DNA from: Procambarus clarkii
Lineage: Eukaryota > Arthropoda > Malacostraca > Decapoda > Cambaridae
NCBI RefSeq assembly: GCF_040958095.1
Contig: NC_091152.1
Coordinates: 20,282,744 to 20,346,743, forward strand
Direction of reading: 5' to 3'
DNA: 64,000 nucleotides
Under the pieces are notes generated by a model that did no database searches, was not told the DNA's origin, and was given only the letters and a program-made list of their open reading frames with translations. The number at the start of each line of letters is the position of its first letter. Position 1 is the first letter of the stretch. Below, one piece after another: positions 32,020 through 45,042 of this stretch. A program made the translations under genes and the position numbers.

Positions 32020-32335
32020 CGCCAGCCTCCCCAGGTCCAGGGGCCCCGGCGCCAGCCTCCCCAGGTCCAGGGGCCCCGGCATCGCCCCCCGAAGTTCTAG
32101 AATCCCCAGCACCACCACCAGAGGCACCAGTGGCCCCAGCACCACAGGCCCCAGCACCACCACCAGAGGCACCAGTGGCCCCAGCACCAGAGGCACCAGT
32201 GGCCCCAGCACCACCACCAGAGGCACCAGCACCAGAGGCCCCCAGCACCACCACCAGAGGCACCAGTGGTCCCAGCACCAGAGGCACAAGTGGCCCCAGC
32301 AGAGGCACCAGTGGCACCAGCACCGGAGGCCTCAG
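32020..32335 (-). repeat. Gly/Ala-rich coding repeats, copy 3 (contains the frameshift)
   Basis: Two GAPGPGEAGA units and a short irregular GATGASGGGA array. The extra C at 32239-32243 shifts the frame here. Confidence 0.8.
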
Positions 32336-33081
32336 CATCTAACAGCAGATTAGTGCTCGTGTTCTGTCCAGGAACCAAACTATCACGCACTTCAACTTCA
32401 CCGTACGCGTTTTCGTCAGCATCATGCCAGTCGTCAGGGTCGAGGCCTGAAACCGACTCCAGCCAACACCTAGACGCGTCGTTCCGAGACGACATCGATT
32501 CTGCATCCTGCCAAACCTGGATATCGTTTTTCCAGGTGTTTAGTAGTTCACTTGGGGACTCGTAGCGTGTCTCGAGGCCACTTTCCATCATATCTCTGTA
32601 ATCGCAATTATCTGCACGATGCATTGCATTCAAGTTATTCTTTGTAGGTTCATCTTCAATTTTATTAGTTTGTGTCAGTAAGCAATTTCCTAAAATATTT
32701 CCTTCCATTCGTGTCTTTTCAAGACTTTTGCCTGCAATACTTTTGAAACCTTCCATGGTTTGGAGTAGCTGCCCTGGTTCTAACAATCCTATGGACTCTT
32801 CGAAGTTAAATAACTTTTGTCTCTTAAATACATTTTGTAGTTTACTGTCCAAGCATCCACGAATACCCGTGAAGGATGATTCTGCAAGATAAAAATCACT
32901 ATGGATTAACTTCATACAAATCATGAAGGCAAGAATTAAGTTTATTCTTCTTTTAACCCGATAAGTTTATTTACCTTTGATAGATCTGAATTATCCTGCC
33001 GAACTAAATTGTTTGCTCACATCCCACGTTAAATAAATACATTTAAACATTACCCTTTTAATTAATCAAAACTTTACTTAC

Positions 33082-33145
33082 GATGCATGGAAGTATTATT
33101 TGATTCAGGTAATATTTATTTCAATGTAATTACCCAGACATCCCA
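33082..33145 (-). other. Gene copy 3: possible alternative 5' exon
   Basis: ATG at 33088 and a donor after 33082, as in copy 1. The upstream acceptor reads TTTCCTTAG and keeps AG. Confidence 0.3.
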
Positions 33146-33269
33146 CTAAGGAAACCATCACTTGACAAGTACAGCTGTAACCGTCACGTAGGGTGACGAC
33201 TATATAACCGAAGGATATTGTACCCAGCACATCATACCTCTTGTATAAATATCAGCAGCAACAACTTAC

Positions 33270-33545
33270 CATTACGAAGGACTAAAATACACATGTTAAA
33301 ATAGGATTCCAACGGTTGCTGGAGAATAAAAGCCTAAGGATGAGCGAGGGACAAAGAGCTCCAACAAGTGTCTCCACTGTACTCTCCGGAAGAAGTGTAC
33401 AGACCAACGCTGACCACCAGCGAGGACAACAATTAAAGTAAGCGGTAAAGAAACTGTGTGATGATCTGCGTCACGTGGCCACTTTCTGTTTTTGTCCTCA
33501 ATCAATAGATGGCGCTGTCGACGGACCTGTCACCACAGTCAAATT
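33270..33545 (-). promoter_or_regulatory. Gene copy 3: first exon and promoter with E-box
   Basis: ATG at 33294, donor after 33270 (MCILVLRN) and CACGTG at 33472-33477. The block is almost identical to the one of copy 5 at 59013-59290. Confidence 0.55.
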
Positions 33546-33808
33546 AGAAGCTTTATTCCTTAAATGGTTGTACATATATAATTAAGAAAGTTTATATAAT
33601 ATTACAGTACATTAATTACATGCCATAATAACATTATAGCAAGTAGACATTGCCGTTATCAGAATCTTAAACTGTATTACAGATGGGGACACACCAGAGA
33701 TTTGTACAATTGAACAGAGACTTTTTCCTTAAGTCAAACGTTGGTTTTACTATTCCCAGGGTTTGGTTGGCCATTATTTTTAGTTTCTACCTTTTGGGCA
33801 ACTTTTAA

Positions 33809-33952
33809 AGACAACTGGCTTACAGAGACAAGCCGCCTGTAGAGAGCCAGCAGGCTTACAGAGACAAGCCGCCTGAAGAGAGCCAGGAGGCTTACAGAGA
33901 CAAGCCGCCTGAAGAGAGCCAGGAGGCTTACAGAGACAAGCCGCCTGTAGAG
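33809..33952. repeat. 36-bp minisatellite upstream of gene copy 3 (4 units)
   Basis: Same unit as at 12563-12741, with small unit-specific changes (cctgaagag). Confidence 0.9.
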
Positions 33953-34740
33953 TAAAAAGGGCGGGAAAGAAAGCCGTGTGACAGTATAGTCGAGAATCGC
34001 CCCTTGGCATCAAAGCAGGAATTATTACCTGTAGCAATTGCCATTGTAGACGAGTTTGGGATATTGTAACCTATACATGTTTGGGTGACATTACCAAAGA
34101 GTTTAGTTTGTTGTTTAATAGTCATGGGTACAGCAGTCTGATATTGTAAGTGTAATGAAGTGTTATGAGAGCCGAGACGAGGCCTGGAGCAGAGGGCAGA
34201 GTGAGACCGGGGGTGGGGTGTGTAGAGCTCCGATGCGGGACGAGAGCGAGTCTTCTCTGTGGCCAGGCTGTAGCGTCCTGCGCGAGTAGGAAACTAGACT
34301 CGAGTGTTAAATTGTTGCTGGTGAATGCGATGGTGTTGAACATCCCAAGTATATACAGAACGTCAGTCACTGAACCGCTGCTGGAGTGACTGTCGACGCT
34401 CCTGTTGTTGTTCTTGTCTTAGATTCAGCTACTCAGAACAAAAGTTCCAAGTAGCGCGGGCTATGGTGAGCCCGTAAGTGGAGGCTCTTTGGCGCCATTA
34501 TCTGTGTCAATAGCTGATACTAGAGATCTGGGGATGGATGATAAGGGTCTTCATGGTGGTTTTCAGCCCTGGAGGGCTGGCTGTACCAGTTATGGAGCTG
34601 GTGGGGTTAGTGTAGACCGCTAGGTTTTCCGTTTTTTCTTTGCATGAGACTTTGGCCGAGCCGTGCTGTCGTCGGAGTTTGGCGAGGTGGTCTCCATGAG
34701 GAGTTCTTGGTCGGAGTAGGTGTCGTAATTGTGGTGCGGC
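33953..34740. other. Intergenic sequence, copy 3 to LINE relic
   Basis: Corresponds to 12742-13556. The insertion target site reads taatgaagtgtt and is empty. No gene seen. Confidence 0.5.
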
Positions 34741-34744
34741 GGTT

Positions 34745-37700
34745 ACGAGTTAGAAGATGACGGGTTACGACCTGCAACGGGTCCGCCACAAGAGTACCAC
34801 GGGGATGAAGGACCGGCGAGACATCAGGAACGAACTTACCCGCAATCTTGCGGACACGCTTCCATATCTGCGGCAGAGGAGTTTCCGACGTAATGGTGGA
34901 AACATGAGACTTCCAACACTCACGCTTAGCTGTACGAATGGTCAGCGTCGAAGATGGTGTCATGAGAAAGGAGGAGGGCGCGAGGGAGAGGTCAGAGAGC
35001 AGCACGGAGGGTAAATAGGTTCCAGTCTGCCTTAGTAAACTGCCACCTAGGGAAGGAGAGGGGAGGGTGAAAAGAGAAAAAGGTAACAAGGATGGGGAAA
35101 ATAGTCACTGCCTTTGAGGTCATCAAGAACCCGAAACGTGAAATCCAAGTAAGGAGACGAGGAGCAGAGAGAAAGTTCAAGACAGGAAAGGGTGAGAGAC
35201 CGAGAGTCCAAATGAGTGGGCTCACCAGAATTCAGAAGAGAGAGGGAGGAAGAGAGGATGAACGGTTTGAGAAGGCGACCCCGGGTGTTTGTCAGGCTAT
35301 GGCCCCAGAGGGAATGTCGACAATTGAAATCACCCAGCAGGAGCACCGGCTCTGGCAAGGAGTCCATTAGGTGCTTAAGATGGGTAAGAGAAAGCGGGAT
35401 ATTTGGAGGGAGATAAATGGAACAAACCATGTACCATTTACGCACAAAGACACGTGCAACAGAACATTGGAGAGGCGACAGAATAAGCAAAGGGGGACGA
35501 AGGGAACATCAGAACGAGTCAAGAGAGCGGAGTAGAGGAACGCGGGAGGGGGGGGGGGTGGAAGAGAAAGGAATAGTCACGGAAGCGACCAGGACGAGCA
35601 CCAAGCGTCGGCTCCTGGAGACAGACACAAAGGGGCGAAAACTTCGAAATCCGGAGTTGGCATAATATTCACGAATATTCCATTGAAGAATAGACATCGA
35701 CAAGAAGAGAAAGGACAGCAACAGAGGACAATGGAGCGAGTGTGTCGGAGGCAGGGGGCGAGGAAGAATGTGAAGCCTTCTTACCCACCGGAGAGGAGGG
35801 AGAGGAGAGGCGCCAGGCTTATGCTTCCGACTCAAAGAGACCGGCATCCCAGCAGTGTACCGGGCAACAGATTCAAGCGTCTCACCAGGAGCAGCAGAAC
35901 GATTGCAAACACGATGGCTGCTGGGAGAGTGATGGACATCAGCTCGCACTGACAGGCGGCGTGGAGAGCCAAGAGATGGGGGAGAAGGATGGGAAGGAGG
36001 ATAGGAGGGAGACGAAGAAGACTGGAGAAGAGATAGACTGGGTAGAAAGAAGGGGAACCCCCAGACAGAACCATGAGGGGGACTAGTACAGAACTGAAAG
36101 GAACAGAGGCGGCGGCGGTGGGCGTGTCTGAGGCCAGGAAACGGTTGAGAGACTGAGGAAGGTGGGAAGGACGAGGAGAAAAAGAGCGCAATACACGAGC
36201 ATAAGAGATCAGCGAAAAGGGGGAAGACAGCGAACCTGGCGCCTCACCTCAGGAAAAGACAAATGGTCCCAGTGCTTCTAGTTGAGGACGGCTGCCTCAA
36301 GCTTGTAATGTATACACACGCGAAAGAAGGTAGGGTGGGCCCACCTCACCGCAATCGAGGCAGTAAGCCTAAGAAGAATTGCACTCCGACTTAGTGACCT
36401 GCGTCCCCACACAAGGGACAGACAGCACTGGAACACCCGAGGGCACCATGCCCAAACCTCCAGCACTTATTACAGAGCCGAGGAGAGGGAATGTACTCCT
36501 GGACAGAGCACCTGGCACCAGCAAGAATGACAGAGGGTGGAAGGGTCTCACCATCATAGGTGATCTCAACCCGAAGGGACTGATGGCAACGACCACGAGG
36601 GGGACGAGTAAATGTATCTACCTGGAGGACAGAATGGCCTTTGGCTTCGAGGATATACCAACTATCATCGAGACAGTCCTGTAGTCCTAACACCGGTCGC
36701 AACATGGGGTGGGAGGAGAAGTGCCAACACTGGCATTCAACCAAGCGTTCTTAGAGACCCCAACAGGGGTCTTGCCAAGGCAGGATAAGGCGGCCAAGCA
36801 GGTGGCTGCATCCTAAAAAGGAGCAGCATTGACACGTGTACCGAGATGGGTGGGGGTTGAAAGTAACAGGCATCTACTGAATCAACAAGGTGTCTATGGA
36901 GGAAGAAATCGTCAGGTGGTGTAGAATCCAGAGGGGAGAAGATCAAAGTATTTGGCCCACGAAGCGGGACCAAACAAGGCCTGGTACGCATCAGTATGGG
37001 GAGGGATCGCGCAAGTGCGGCCATGGCGTGGACGGCGTCGAGATCCACCAGAGAGAGAAGGGGGTTAAAACGCATTGTCACAATGAGAGCGAGCCGTGCG
37101 AGGGGAAAGACGTGGTCACCACTGGGGGGGAGTGTGACTCGAACCAACCACAGAGGAGGGAGGGAGAGCAGAGGGAAGTAGTCAGGAGGGTCAAAGGAGG
37201 AGCAAGGTTGGGGCCCAATGCAGCGGGAGCTACAGAGCCCAGTCCGACTCGGGGGGGGGGGGGGGGGACTTTGTCGCCCGCCTAACGAGCAAGAAAGTAC
37301 AAACGGAACAGAATGAGACGAGACGAGAAACTACTTTCATTCACGAATGGGGGCCCCCCCCCCCCCACACTCACCACGGAGCCACATTTAGAGGCAGGAC
37401 ACAGATGCGAGATGTTGCCGATCTTGCCGGGGCTCCCTAGGGGTGCGTCGTGGGTATATGCCCCACAAACGCCACCTTAAGAACCGTCAGTCCGTCGAGA
37501 TCGGGTTAAGTGGCGAAAAGAGCGTTGACAATAAAAGGGTTCCCTTGCTCGAGCCGTTTGGTACTACAGTTCTACGGGTGCAAGAATATGCCGCCTCAAA
37601 CACCCGGGCATCAAAACAAAAGGCCAAAAAGAATCAAAACAGGCAAAAGGTCGGTGGGAAATGACAACTGGAAAGGAGAAAAAGATAAGGAAAAGGGAAA

Positions 37701-37830
37701 GTCGTCCAACAGAACTCGTGAGGACAGCAGCAGGAGCATAAGGCCACAGAAGCACTGTACCAAGGAGCATCACTCCAACATCCGCCCACCAAGCCCCCTC
37801 ACAGCAGCAAGCCAGATAGGGATGGGATGT
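34745..37830 (-). mobile_element. LINE relic between gene copies 3 and 4 (type B)
   Basis: Same family and same 3' break as the other relics, with ORF1 zinc-knuckle remnants near 36280-36600 and ORF2 N-terminal fragments at 34760-35700. The 5' end matches the relic at 13557-16185. G/C homopolymer runs lie near 37251 and 37352. Confidence 0.75.
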
Positions 37831-37839
37831 TAAATAAAC

Positions 37840-39412
37840 AAGCATTCTGTAAAGTACTTTATTTCGAAGTACATAAAGTAAATAAATGTTCTGGCACTTA
37901 TACATTTGTAACAAAGGTAATTTTTAGAGCAGCTCAAGGCACTCTTAAACTAAAAATTTAATAATTAAAAATTTAAAAGACCAGCGTACAAGATCAAACA
38001 ATTTGCTCTACCAATAAAGTCAACTATAAATTCTTGTTCCATTTCAGTATTGGCACAACTCTCAATTTCTACTAAACATTTCACATTAGTCTGCCTAGTA
38101 GATGACTGCTCACTAGAGATTTGCACATTTACTCTATATTCACAAGTTTAGCCGACGTATTTCAATAAGTACAATATCTACCAGCATCGACCATAGAAGA
38201 CTAGAATTAAGTAGTCTTCCATCATACTTTGAAAAAGTATTTGATGATTTACTTAAATCTAACGCAAAGAATTTTAGTGAAGCACTTACAGGTCTGCTGG
38301 CTACATGCCGGCCGTCAATGTTATAGACTATGATGTTTACATTCTAAATCAATTTATATCTACACTATACCAGCCAGCAATGTGTAGCAATTACATAAAT
38401 ACATCTCTCAATACTTTCTAAACCATGACATTAACATGACATCAAATACATTGTCTGCTGTCAAGGAACCCTGGAAACCATATAGAGGATAATTATGTCT
38501 GATCAAAACCTTAGAGCAGGAATCTACTAGTTCCTTAATGTGACCTGACAGGGTTTGTGAATCACATTGTAACGTGCGGCAGGAAGTGCATGCTAGACTA
38601 TAGTGCACTTAAAAACTAAGTTATATCCGAATAATTTAGTAGCTTTTTTTAAAGGCAATTGGTAAAACAAGTTACTAAAATACATGATAGCAAGAGAAAT
38701 TTGAGCCGACTAAAATTACACAGTGTAATGTATTTTTTCTAGGACCAGCATTGCTGTATTTAAAATATACAAGTTATTGCTGTATTTAAAACATGAACAC
38801 AGTCGAACCACTGTATGCCTCCTTCATGCATTTGGGCAAAATGTAAATACCCCCAAATGCCAGATAATGAACACTAAAGACACTCAAGATGCCAAATAAA
38901 GTTAAAATGACCTGTGGAAGAGGCACGAGTTATAGTTTAACTTCTTCCTCCACACCTTAGGCTAGAAAAGGCTTTTTATTCTCTCTAAACTGCCCATTTG
39001 TCCACATACTTCCCTATTGCCCCAGTGACACATTACACTTAAACCCTTAAAGTGCTAAGGAGGGAGAGGTTAACAAATGTTAAAATTAAAAATCTGAATC
39101 CTACTTTGGGTTCACTTTACAATAAAATACCAATAAAATGTCAAGCACGAGCTCTTAAAATCTTGTCAATTAGTCTTATTGGAGATCCTACTAGGTTTGA
39201 AAGTTTTGGTAACTAACTATGACGTCTAGCCATTTTTCAAAAATCTTTCTTCTAAGCCAATCCTGTGTTTATACCTAGTTCCTTTCTCCAAACCAACAAA
39301 GAAAATCTGCCTTGACAGGCATCACGTTCTCCAATGCCACAGACTTGGTAAGTTTTGTCCATCTGAAGTTCTTGCAGCATCAAGTTCTCCCACAAACGGC
39401 CAGTGTTACATG
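37840..39412 (-). other. Gene copy 4: candidate terminal exon and 3' untranslated region
   Basis: Same structure as in the other copies, with an acceptor just before 39412. No other gene is seen. Confidence 0.4.
37858..37863 (-). terminator. Polyadenylation signal AATAAA, gene copy 4
   Basis: AATAAA on the minus strand in the conserved 3'-end block. Confidence 0.6.
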
Positions 39413-39519
39413 CTGAAACATTATAGTAATGACTTATTTAAATGACCATAAAACATTTAAATATTAAGTTCCTTTGTTGAAAAAAGTAGTGTATATAGTC
39501 GACCCGGGAACCACCGATT

Positions 39520-39894
39520 CAACCCGTTATCGCACTTTCTTGTAGTCTATTTGGCTTATGAATAAGTGCATGCGAGACTAATTTATGATATTTGGTTTAC
39601 CTTTAAATTCTGAATAGAAAATACTGATCGAACCTAACCTTAGTAGGTTAAGATTACAGTTAGTACTGAACCTATACTTTTATTGATATTACAGCTTTTT
39701 AAAAATAGTTAAACTAAAATATTTAAACTTTAAAGCAATTCATGATTGTCAAATTTTGTACAAAATCTATTGTTTAATAAAACAGGAAGACTTTGCATCT
39801 AAAAAAAATATGGATTTGAATAAGTCACATATATACTTATTTATAAGCCAAATAGTGATTAAGCAATAGGTCATATGTGCCATCTAGTGGGTCG
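39520..39894. mobile_element. Fossil foldback element in the 3' intron of gene copy 4
   Basis: Same insertion as at 8017-8393, with the same site and flanking 7-mers. Confidence 0.65.
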
Positions 39895-40174
39895 ACTGGT
39901 TACCCCATATATTTAAGAAAAAATTGCAATTACGAGTTAATCATACACAGGCCAGTCATAAAGTATTTTTTCAGAAAATTAGAATAAGCCTCTCCTTTAT
40001 TATGAAAATATCAGGGGGGCCCCCATCAAGATATTTATAGCCTAGTGGACCGAAGTTACTCGGTTACGAAAGTTTTCCAAAATAAGCTAGAGCCAAAATA
40101 GCCACGACAAGAATTGGTTCACCACAACGCGATATTTAATCTAGGTTGAAACAGTTGCCACCAAGAATACTTAC

Positions 40175-40305
40175 AAGTCTCAAGAACTTATGGCAGGTAC
40201 TTGGCCGTTTATTATACCAGCAATTTCCAGCATATTTATCTAGCACATCTGGTACATCACTATTGAAGCTTTTCTTCGGCAATTCATTGCTCAGGCGAAA
40301 CGAAA
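40175..40305 (-). other. Gene copy 4: candidate 131-bp exon after the stop codon
   Basis: CACCAG acceptor and GTAAGT donor as in copy 1. The length is the same as in copy 1. Confidence 0.4.
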
Positions 40306-40725
40306 CTGGTGAAAAAAAAAAAGTAGAGAAATTTGTAGAAAAAACATTTGTGCAGAATCTAGTTCCCTCCCTCCCCCTGAATACAAGAAAGACACCATAT
40401 TCTTCAAATCTTGGCAAAGCCACTATTTCTATTTAAAATGTGATATGCATCTAAACCCTAAAAAAATTAAAAAGTTACTTTACAAAAGGCTCTACTACTT
40501 GGCCCAAGTCAATTTTTCTTCATACAATATTTTAACTTATGCCTTTAGTTAGCAACTATTTCTAATTTGATAAGAAAATTGGTTACAAACTTAAGCTTCC
40601 AATAATTGAAAGCTCACTGTATAATATCTTACCTTTTTTATGCACTTCAGCAGTTAAGAACTTTAGCCACAGGAAGATCACCGTTTATTCCATCTAGCAT
40701 AGTTCATTTTCTTGGGCTGTGGCCT

Positions 40726-43700
40726 CTAATCATCTACACTAGAATCTGAATACTCTAGTAGTGGAGGACTTGGCAATGGCACTGGTCCTCCAATGAGCAA
40801 CAGAGTCACGAAGAGGAGGCGTGACCGCCAATGCCAATGCTGACTGGACGAGTCACTGGTTTGTGAAGGTGGAGTTCTATCCATTAATGGCTCTTGTGGT
40901 GTAGCTGCTTGCTCAGGCACGACAGGAATCTGAGCCTCATCATCGACGAATAAAATGTTCCTAGCAGAACATTGTCTCATAATTATCTCTACATAATAAT
41001 CTATTATTTGTAAAGGTGTAAAGGATTGAGAGGCACTGCTCTGAATGCTGTTATCTGCAGAGAAATCCCCCAAACCTGGTGCCAGGCCAGGCCCGGCGGC
41101 GGGTCGCTCCCGGCTCTCAGGCCTGGCGGCGTGCCGCTTCCGGCTCCCAGGCCTGGCGGCACTCGGGTGCCTAGCAGGAGAATCCACCATGCCGGGTGTC
41201 AAGGGAGCACAGGGGTACCGATCTGCGACCACAGGACCAGTCATGTGCCGCTCCCTAATGCGAGGCCCGGCGGAGTGCCACTCCCTGCCCAGAGACCCAG
41301 TGGCATCCCCAGCCAGACGCCCGGCGGCGTCCCCATCCTCTGCCAAAGGCTCGGCGGTGTGCCGCTCCCGGATCCCAGGCCTGGCGGCACTCGGGTGCCT
41401 AACAGGAGAATCCACCACGCCGAGTGTCAAGGGGGCACAGGGGTACCGATCTGCGACCACAGGACCAGTCATGTGCCGCTCCCTGATGCGAGGCCCAGCG
41501 GCATCCCCAGCCAGACGCCCGGCGGCGTCCCCATCCTCTGCCAAAGGCTCGGCGGTGTACCGCTCCCGGCTCCCAAGCCCGGCGGTGTCCCCAGCCTCTG
41601 CCAGAGGCCCGGCGGTGTCCCCATCCTCTGCCAAAGGCTCGGCGGTGTACCGCTCCCGGCTCCCAAGCCCGGCGGTGTCCCCAGCCTCGGCCAGAGGCCT
41701 GGCAGCGTGCCGCTTCCGGCTCCCAGGCCCGGCAGCAGTCGGGTGCCTAACAGGAGAACAATCCACCACGCTGGTAGTCAAGGGGGCACAGGGGTACCGA
41801 TCTGCGACCACAGGACCAGTCATGTGCCGCTCCCTAATGCGAGGCCCAGCGGTGTGCCGCTCCCTGCCCCGAGACCCAGTGGCATCCTCGGCCAGAGGCC
41901 CGGCGGCGTCCCCATCCTCGGCCAGAGGCCCGGCGGCGTCCCCATCCTCGGCCAGAGGCCCGGCGGCGTCCCCATCCTCGGCCAGAGGCCCGGCGGCGTC
42001 CCCATCCTCGGCCAGAGGCCCGGCGGCGTCCCCATCCTCGGCCAGAGGCCCGGCGGCGTCCCCATCCTCGGCCAGAGGCCCGGCGGCGTCCCCATCCTCG
42101 GCCAGAGGCCCGGCGGCGTCCCCATCCTCGGCCAGAGGCCCGGCGGCGTCCCCATCCTCGGCCAGAGGCCCGGCGGCGTCCCCATCCTCGGCCAGAGGCC
42201 CGGCGGCGTCCCCATCCTCGGCCAGAGGCAAGGCGGCGTCCCCATCCTCGGCCAGAGGCCCGGCGGCGTCCCCATCATCTGCCAAAGGCCTGGCGGCGTG
42301 CCGCTTCCGGCTCGCTGGCCCGGTAACACTCGGGTGACTAACAGGAGAACAATCCACCACGCTGGGAGTCAAGGGAGCACAGGGGTACCGATCTGCGACT
42401 ACAGGACCGGTCATGTGCCGCTCCCTGCCCCGAGACCCAGCGGCATCCCCGGCCAGAGGCCCGGCGGCGGCCCCGTCCCCGGCCAGAGGCCCGGCGGCGT
42501 CCCCATCCTCTGCCAGAGGCCCAGCAGCGTCCCCGGCCGAAGGCGCGGCAGCAACAGTCGGGCACCGAACTCGTCGCTTACGACCACGCTTGCGTCTATC
42601 AGACTTTCCAGGCTTCGTTGACACAGTCGAGAGATTTTCCTCCCGCTTTTGCAAGGCAGCTGGGTTATCCGCCTTTGCAGGTTTCTTAATCTTTGCGAGT
42701 AGTCCAGGGGCCCCGGCGCCAGCCTCCCCAGGTCCAGGGGCCCCGGCGCCTGTAGAGGTTCCAGTACCACGCCCGGCATCGCCCCCCGAAGTTCCAGAAT
42801 CCCCAGCACCACCCCCTGAGGCACCAGTGGCCCCAGCACCACCACCGGAGGCCCCAGCACCACCACCAGAGGCACCAGTGGCCCCAGCACCACCACCGAA
42901 GGCCCCAGCACCACCACCAGAGGCACCAGTGGCCCCAGCACCACCACCGAAGGCCCCAGCACCACCACCGAAGGCACCAGTGGCCCCAGCACCGCCACCA
43001 GAGGCACCAGTGGCCCCAGCACCGCCACCAGAGGCACCAGTGGCCCCAGCACCGCCACCAGAGGCACCAGTGGCCCCAGCACCGCCACCAGAGGCACCAG
43101 TGGCCCCAGCACCGCCACCAGAGGCACCAGTGGCCCCAGCACCGCCACCAGAGGCACCAGTGGCCCCAGCACCGCCACCAGAGGCACCAGTGGCCCCAGC
43201 ACCGCCACCAGAGGCACCAGTGGCCCCAGCACCGCCACCAGAGGCACCAGAGGCACCAGTGGCCCCAGCACCGCCACCAGAGGCACCAGTGGCCCCAGCA
43301 CCGCCACCAGAGGCACCAGCACCGCCACCAGAGGCACCAGTGGCCCCAGCACCGCCACCAGAGGCACCAGTGGCCCCAGCACCGCCACCAGAGGCACCAG
43401 TGGCCCCAGCACCGGAGGCCTCAGCATCTAACAGCAGATTAGTGCTCGTGTTCTGTCCAGGAACCAAACTATCACGCACTTCAACTGCACCGTACGCGTC
43501 TTCGTCAGCATCATGCCAGTCGTCAGGGTCGAGGCCTGAAACGGACTCCAGCCAACACCTAGACGCGTCGTTCCGAGACGACATCGATTCTGCATCCTGC
43601 CAAACCTGGTCACCGTTTTTCCAGGTGTTAAGTAGTTCACTTGGGTACTCGTTTCGTGTCTCCAGGCCACTTTCCATCATATCTTTGTAGTCGCAATTAT

Positions 43701-43970
43701 CTGCACGATGCATTGCATTCAAGTTATTCTTTGTAGATTCATCTTCAATTTTATTAGTTTGTGTCAGTAAGCAATTTTCTAAAATATTTCCTTCCATTCG
43801 TGTCTTTTCAAGACTTATGCCTTTAATACTTTTAAAACCTTCCATGGTTTGGAGTAGCTGCCCTGGTTCTAACAATCCTATGGACTCTTCCAAGTTAAAT
43901 AACTTTTGTCTCCTTAATACATTTTGTAGTCTACTGTCCAAGCATCCACGAATACCCGTCAAGGATGATT
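40726..43970 (-). CDS. Repeat-rich protein of unknown family, tandem copy 4 (main exon)
   Basis: The exon is entered at acceptor 43971. With exon 1 (ATG at 44380, donor after 44356) it encodes 1089 residues in one intact frame. It has the longest regular Gly/Ala array among copies 1-4 (about twenty GATGASGGGA-type units) and an acidic array of about 13 GPLAEDGDAA units. Several longer RERHMTGPVV/DRYPCAPLT units follow, alternating with a GSRERYTAEPLAEDGD motif. The basic cluster, the hydrophobic LLFVTLLLIGG and the EYSDSSVDD tail are as in copies 1-3. The acidic module has one difference (NGDQVWQD in place of NDIQVWQD). Type-B markers ILEN and ESTKNN. Exon sequence continues to a GTAAGA donor at 40632. 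Function unknown. Confidence 0.7.
41885..42290 (-). repeat. Acidic 30-bp coding repeat, copy 4 (about 13 units)
   Basis: Almost perfect 30-bp units encoding GPLAEDGDAA. One unit differs (ALPLAEDGDA). Confidence 0.9.
42800..43425 (-). repeat. Gly/Ala-rich 30-bp coding repeat, copy 4 (about 20 units)
   Basis: Regular units encode GATGASGGGA, with variants GAFGGGA and short deletions in multiples of three bases. Confidence 0.9.
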
Positions 43971-44169
43971 CTGCAAGATAAAAATCACTTCAGATTACCT
44001 TTATGGTTTGTATGAAGTTAAGAATTAAGTTTATTCTTTTAACCCGATAAGGTTATTTAGCTTTTCTAGGTCTGGGAATCATCCTGCCGAATTAAATTGT
44101 TCAGTCACATCCCACACTAAATCTATACGTTTAGACATTACCCTTTCAATTAATCAAAACTTAACTTAC

Positions 44170-44235
44170 GATGCATGGAAGTATTATTTGATTCAGGTAA
44201 TTATTTCTATGCAATTACCCAGACATGTCCACCTT
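44170..44235 (-). other. Gene copy 4: possible alternative 5' exon
   Basis: ATG at 44176 and a donor after 44170 are kept. The upstream acceptor region has diverged to TTTTCAAG. The left limit is approximate. Confidence 0.25.
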
Positions 44236-44355
44236 GAAAACCATCACTTGACAAGTACAGCTGTAACCGTCACGTAGGGTGACGACTATTTAACCGAAGG
44301 ATATTGTACCCAGCACATCATACATCTTGTATTAATATCCGCAGCAACAACTTAC

Positions 44356-44640
44356 CATTACGAAGGACTAAAATACACATGTTAAAATAGGATTCCAACG
44401 GTTGCTGGAGAATAAAAGGCCTAAGGATGAGCGAGGGGCAGAGAGCTCCAACAAGTGTCTCCACTGTACTCTCGGGAAGAAGTGTACAGACCAACGCTGA
44501 CCACCAGCGAGGACAACAATTAAAGTAAGCGGTAAAGAAACTGTGTGATGATCTGCGTCACGTGGCCACTTTCTGTTTTTGCTCGCAATCAATAGATGGC
44601 GCTGTCGACGGACCTGTCGCCACAGTCAAATTAGAAGCTT
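44356..44640 (-). promoter_or_regulatory. Gene copy 4: first exon and promoter with E-box
   Basis: ATG at 44380, donor after 44356 (MCILVLRN) and CACGTG at 44559-44564. Confidence 0.55.
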
Positions 44641-44898
44641 TATTCCCTAAATGGTTGTACATTTATAATTAAGAAAGTTTATATAATATTACAGTACATT
44701 AATTACATGCCATAATAACATTATAGCAAGTAGACATTGTCGTTATCAGAATCTTAAACTGTATTACAGATGGCGAAACACCAGAGATTTGTACAATTGA
44801 ACAAAGACTTTCTTTTCCTTAAGTCAAACGTTGGTTTTACTATTCCCAGGGTTTGGTTGGCCATTATTTTCAGGTTCTACCTTTTGGGCAACTTTTAA

Positions 44899-45042
44899 GG
44901 CCAGCAGGCTTACAGAGACAAGCCGCCTGTAGAGAGCCAGCAGGCTTACAGAGACAAACCGCCTGTAGAGAGCCAGCAGGCTTACAGAGACAAGCCGCCT
45001 GTAGAGAGCCAGCAGGCTTACAGAGACAAGCTGCCTGTAGAG
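44899..45042. repeat. 36-bp minisatellite upstream of gene copy 4 (4 units)
   Basis: Same unit as at 12563-12741. Confidence 0.9.

Larger units (their letters stand above)
30605..32881 (-). pseudogene. Repeat-rich protein of unknown family, tandem copy 3 (frameshifted)
   Basis: Acceptor at 32882, exon 1 ATG at 33294 and donor after 33270 match the other copies, and so do both unique ends. The reading frame changes inside the Gly/Ala array at a run of five C (32239-32243), where the other copies have four. Upstream of it the frame gives the normal N-terminus and acidic module, and downstream only a shifted frame gives the normal repeats, basic cluster and EYSDSSVDD tail. Without that base the product would be about 766 residues. 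As read, translation would stop after a short run of Trp/Cys-rich residues. This may be a young pseudogene or a sequencing error in a hard repeat. Type-A markers as in copy 1. Confidence 0.65.
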
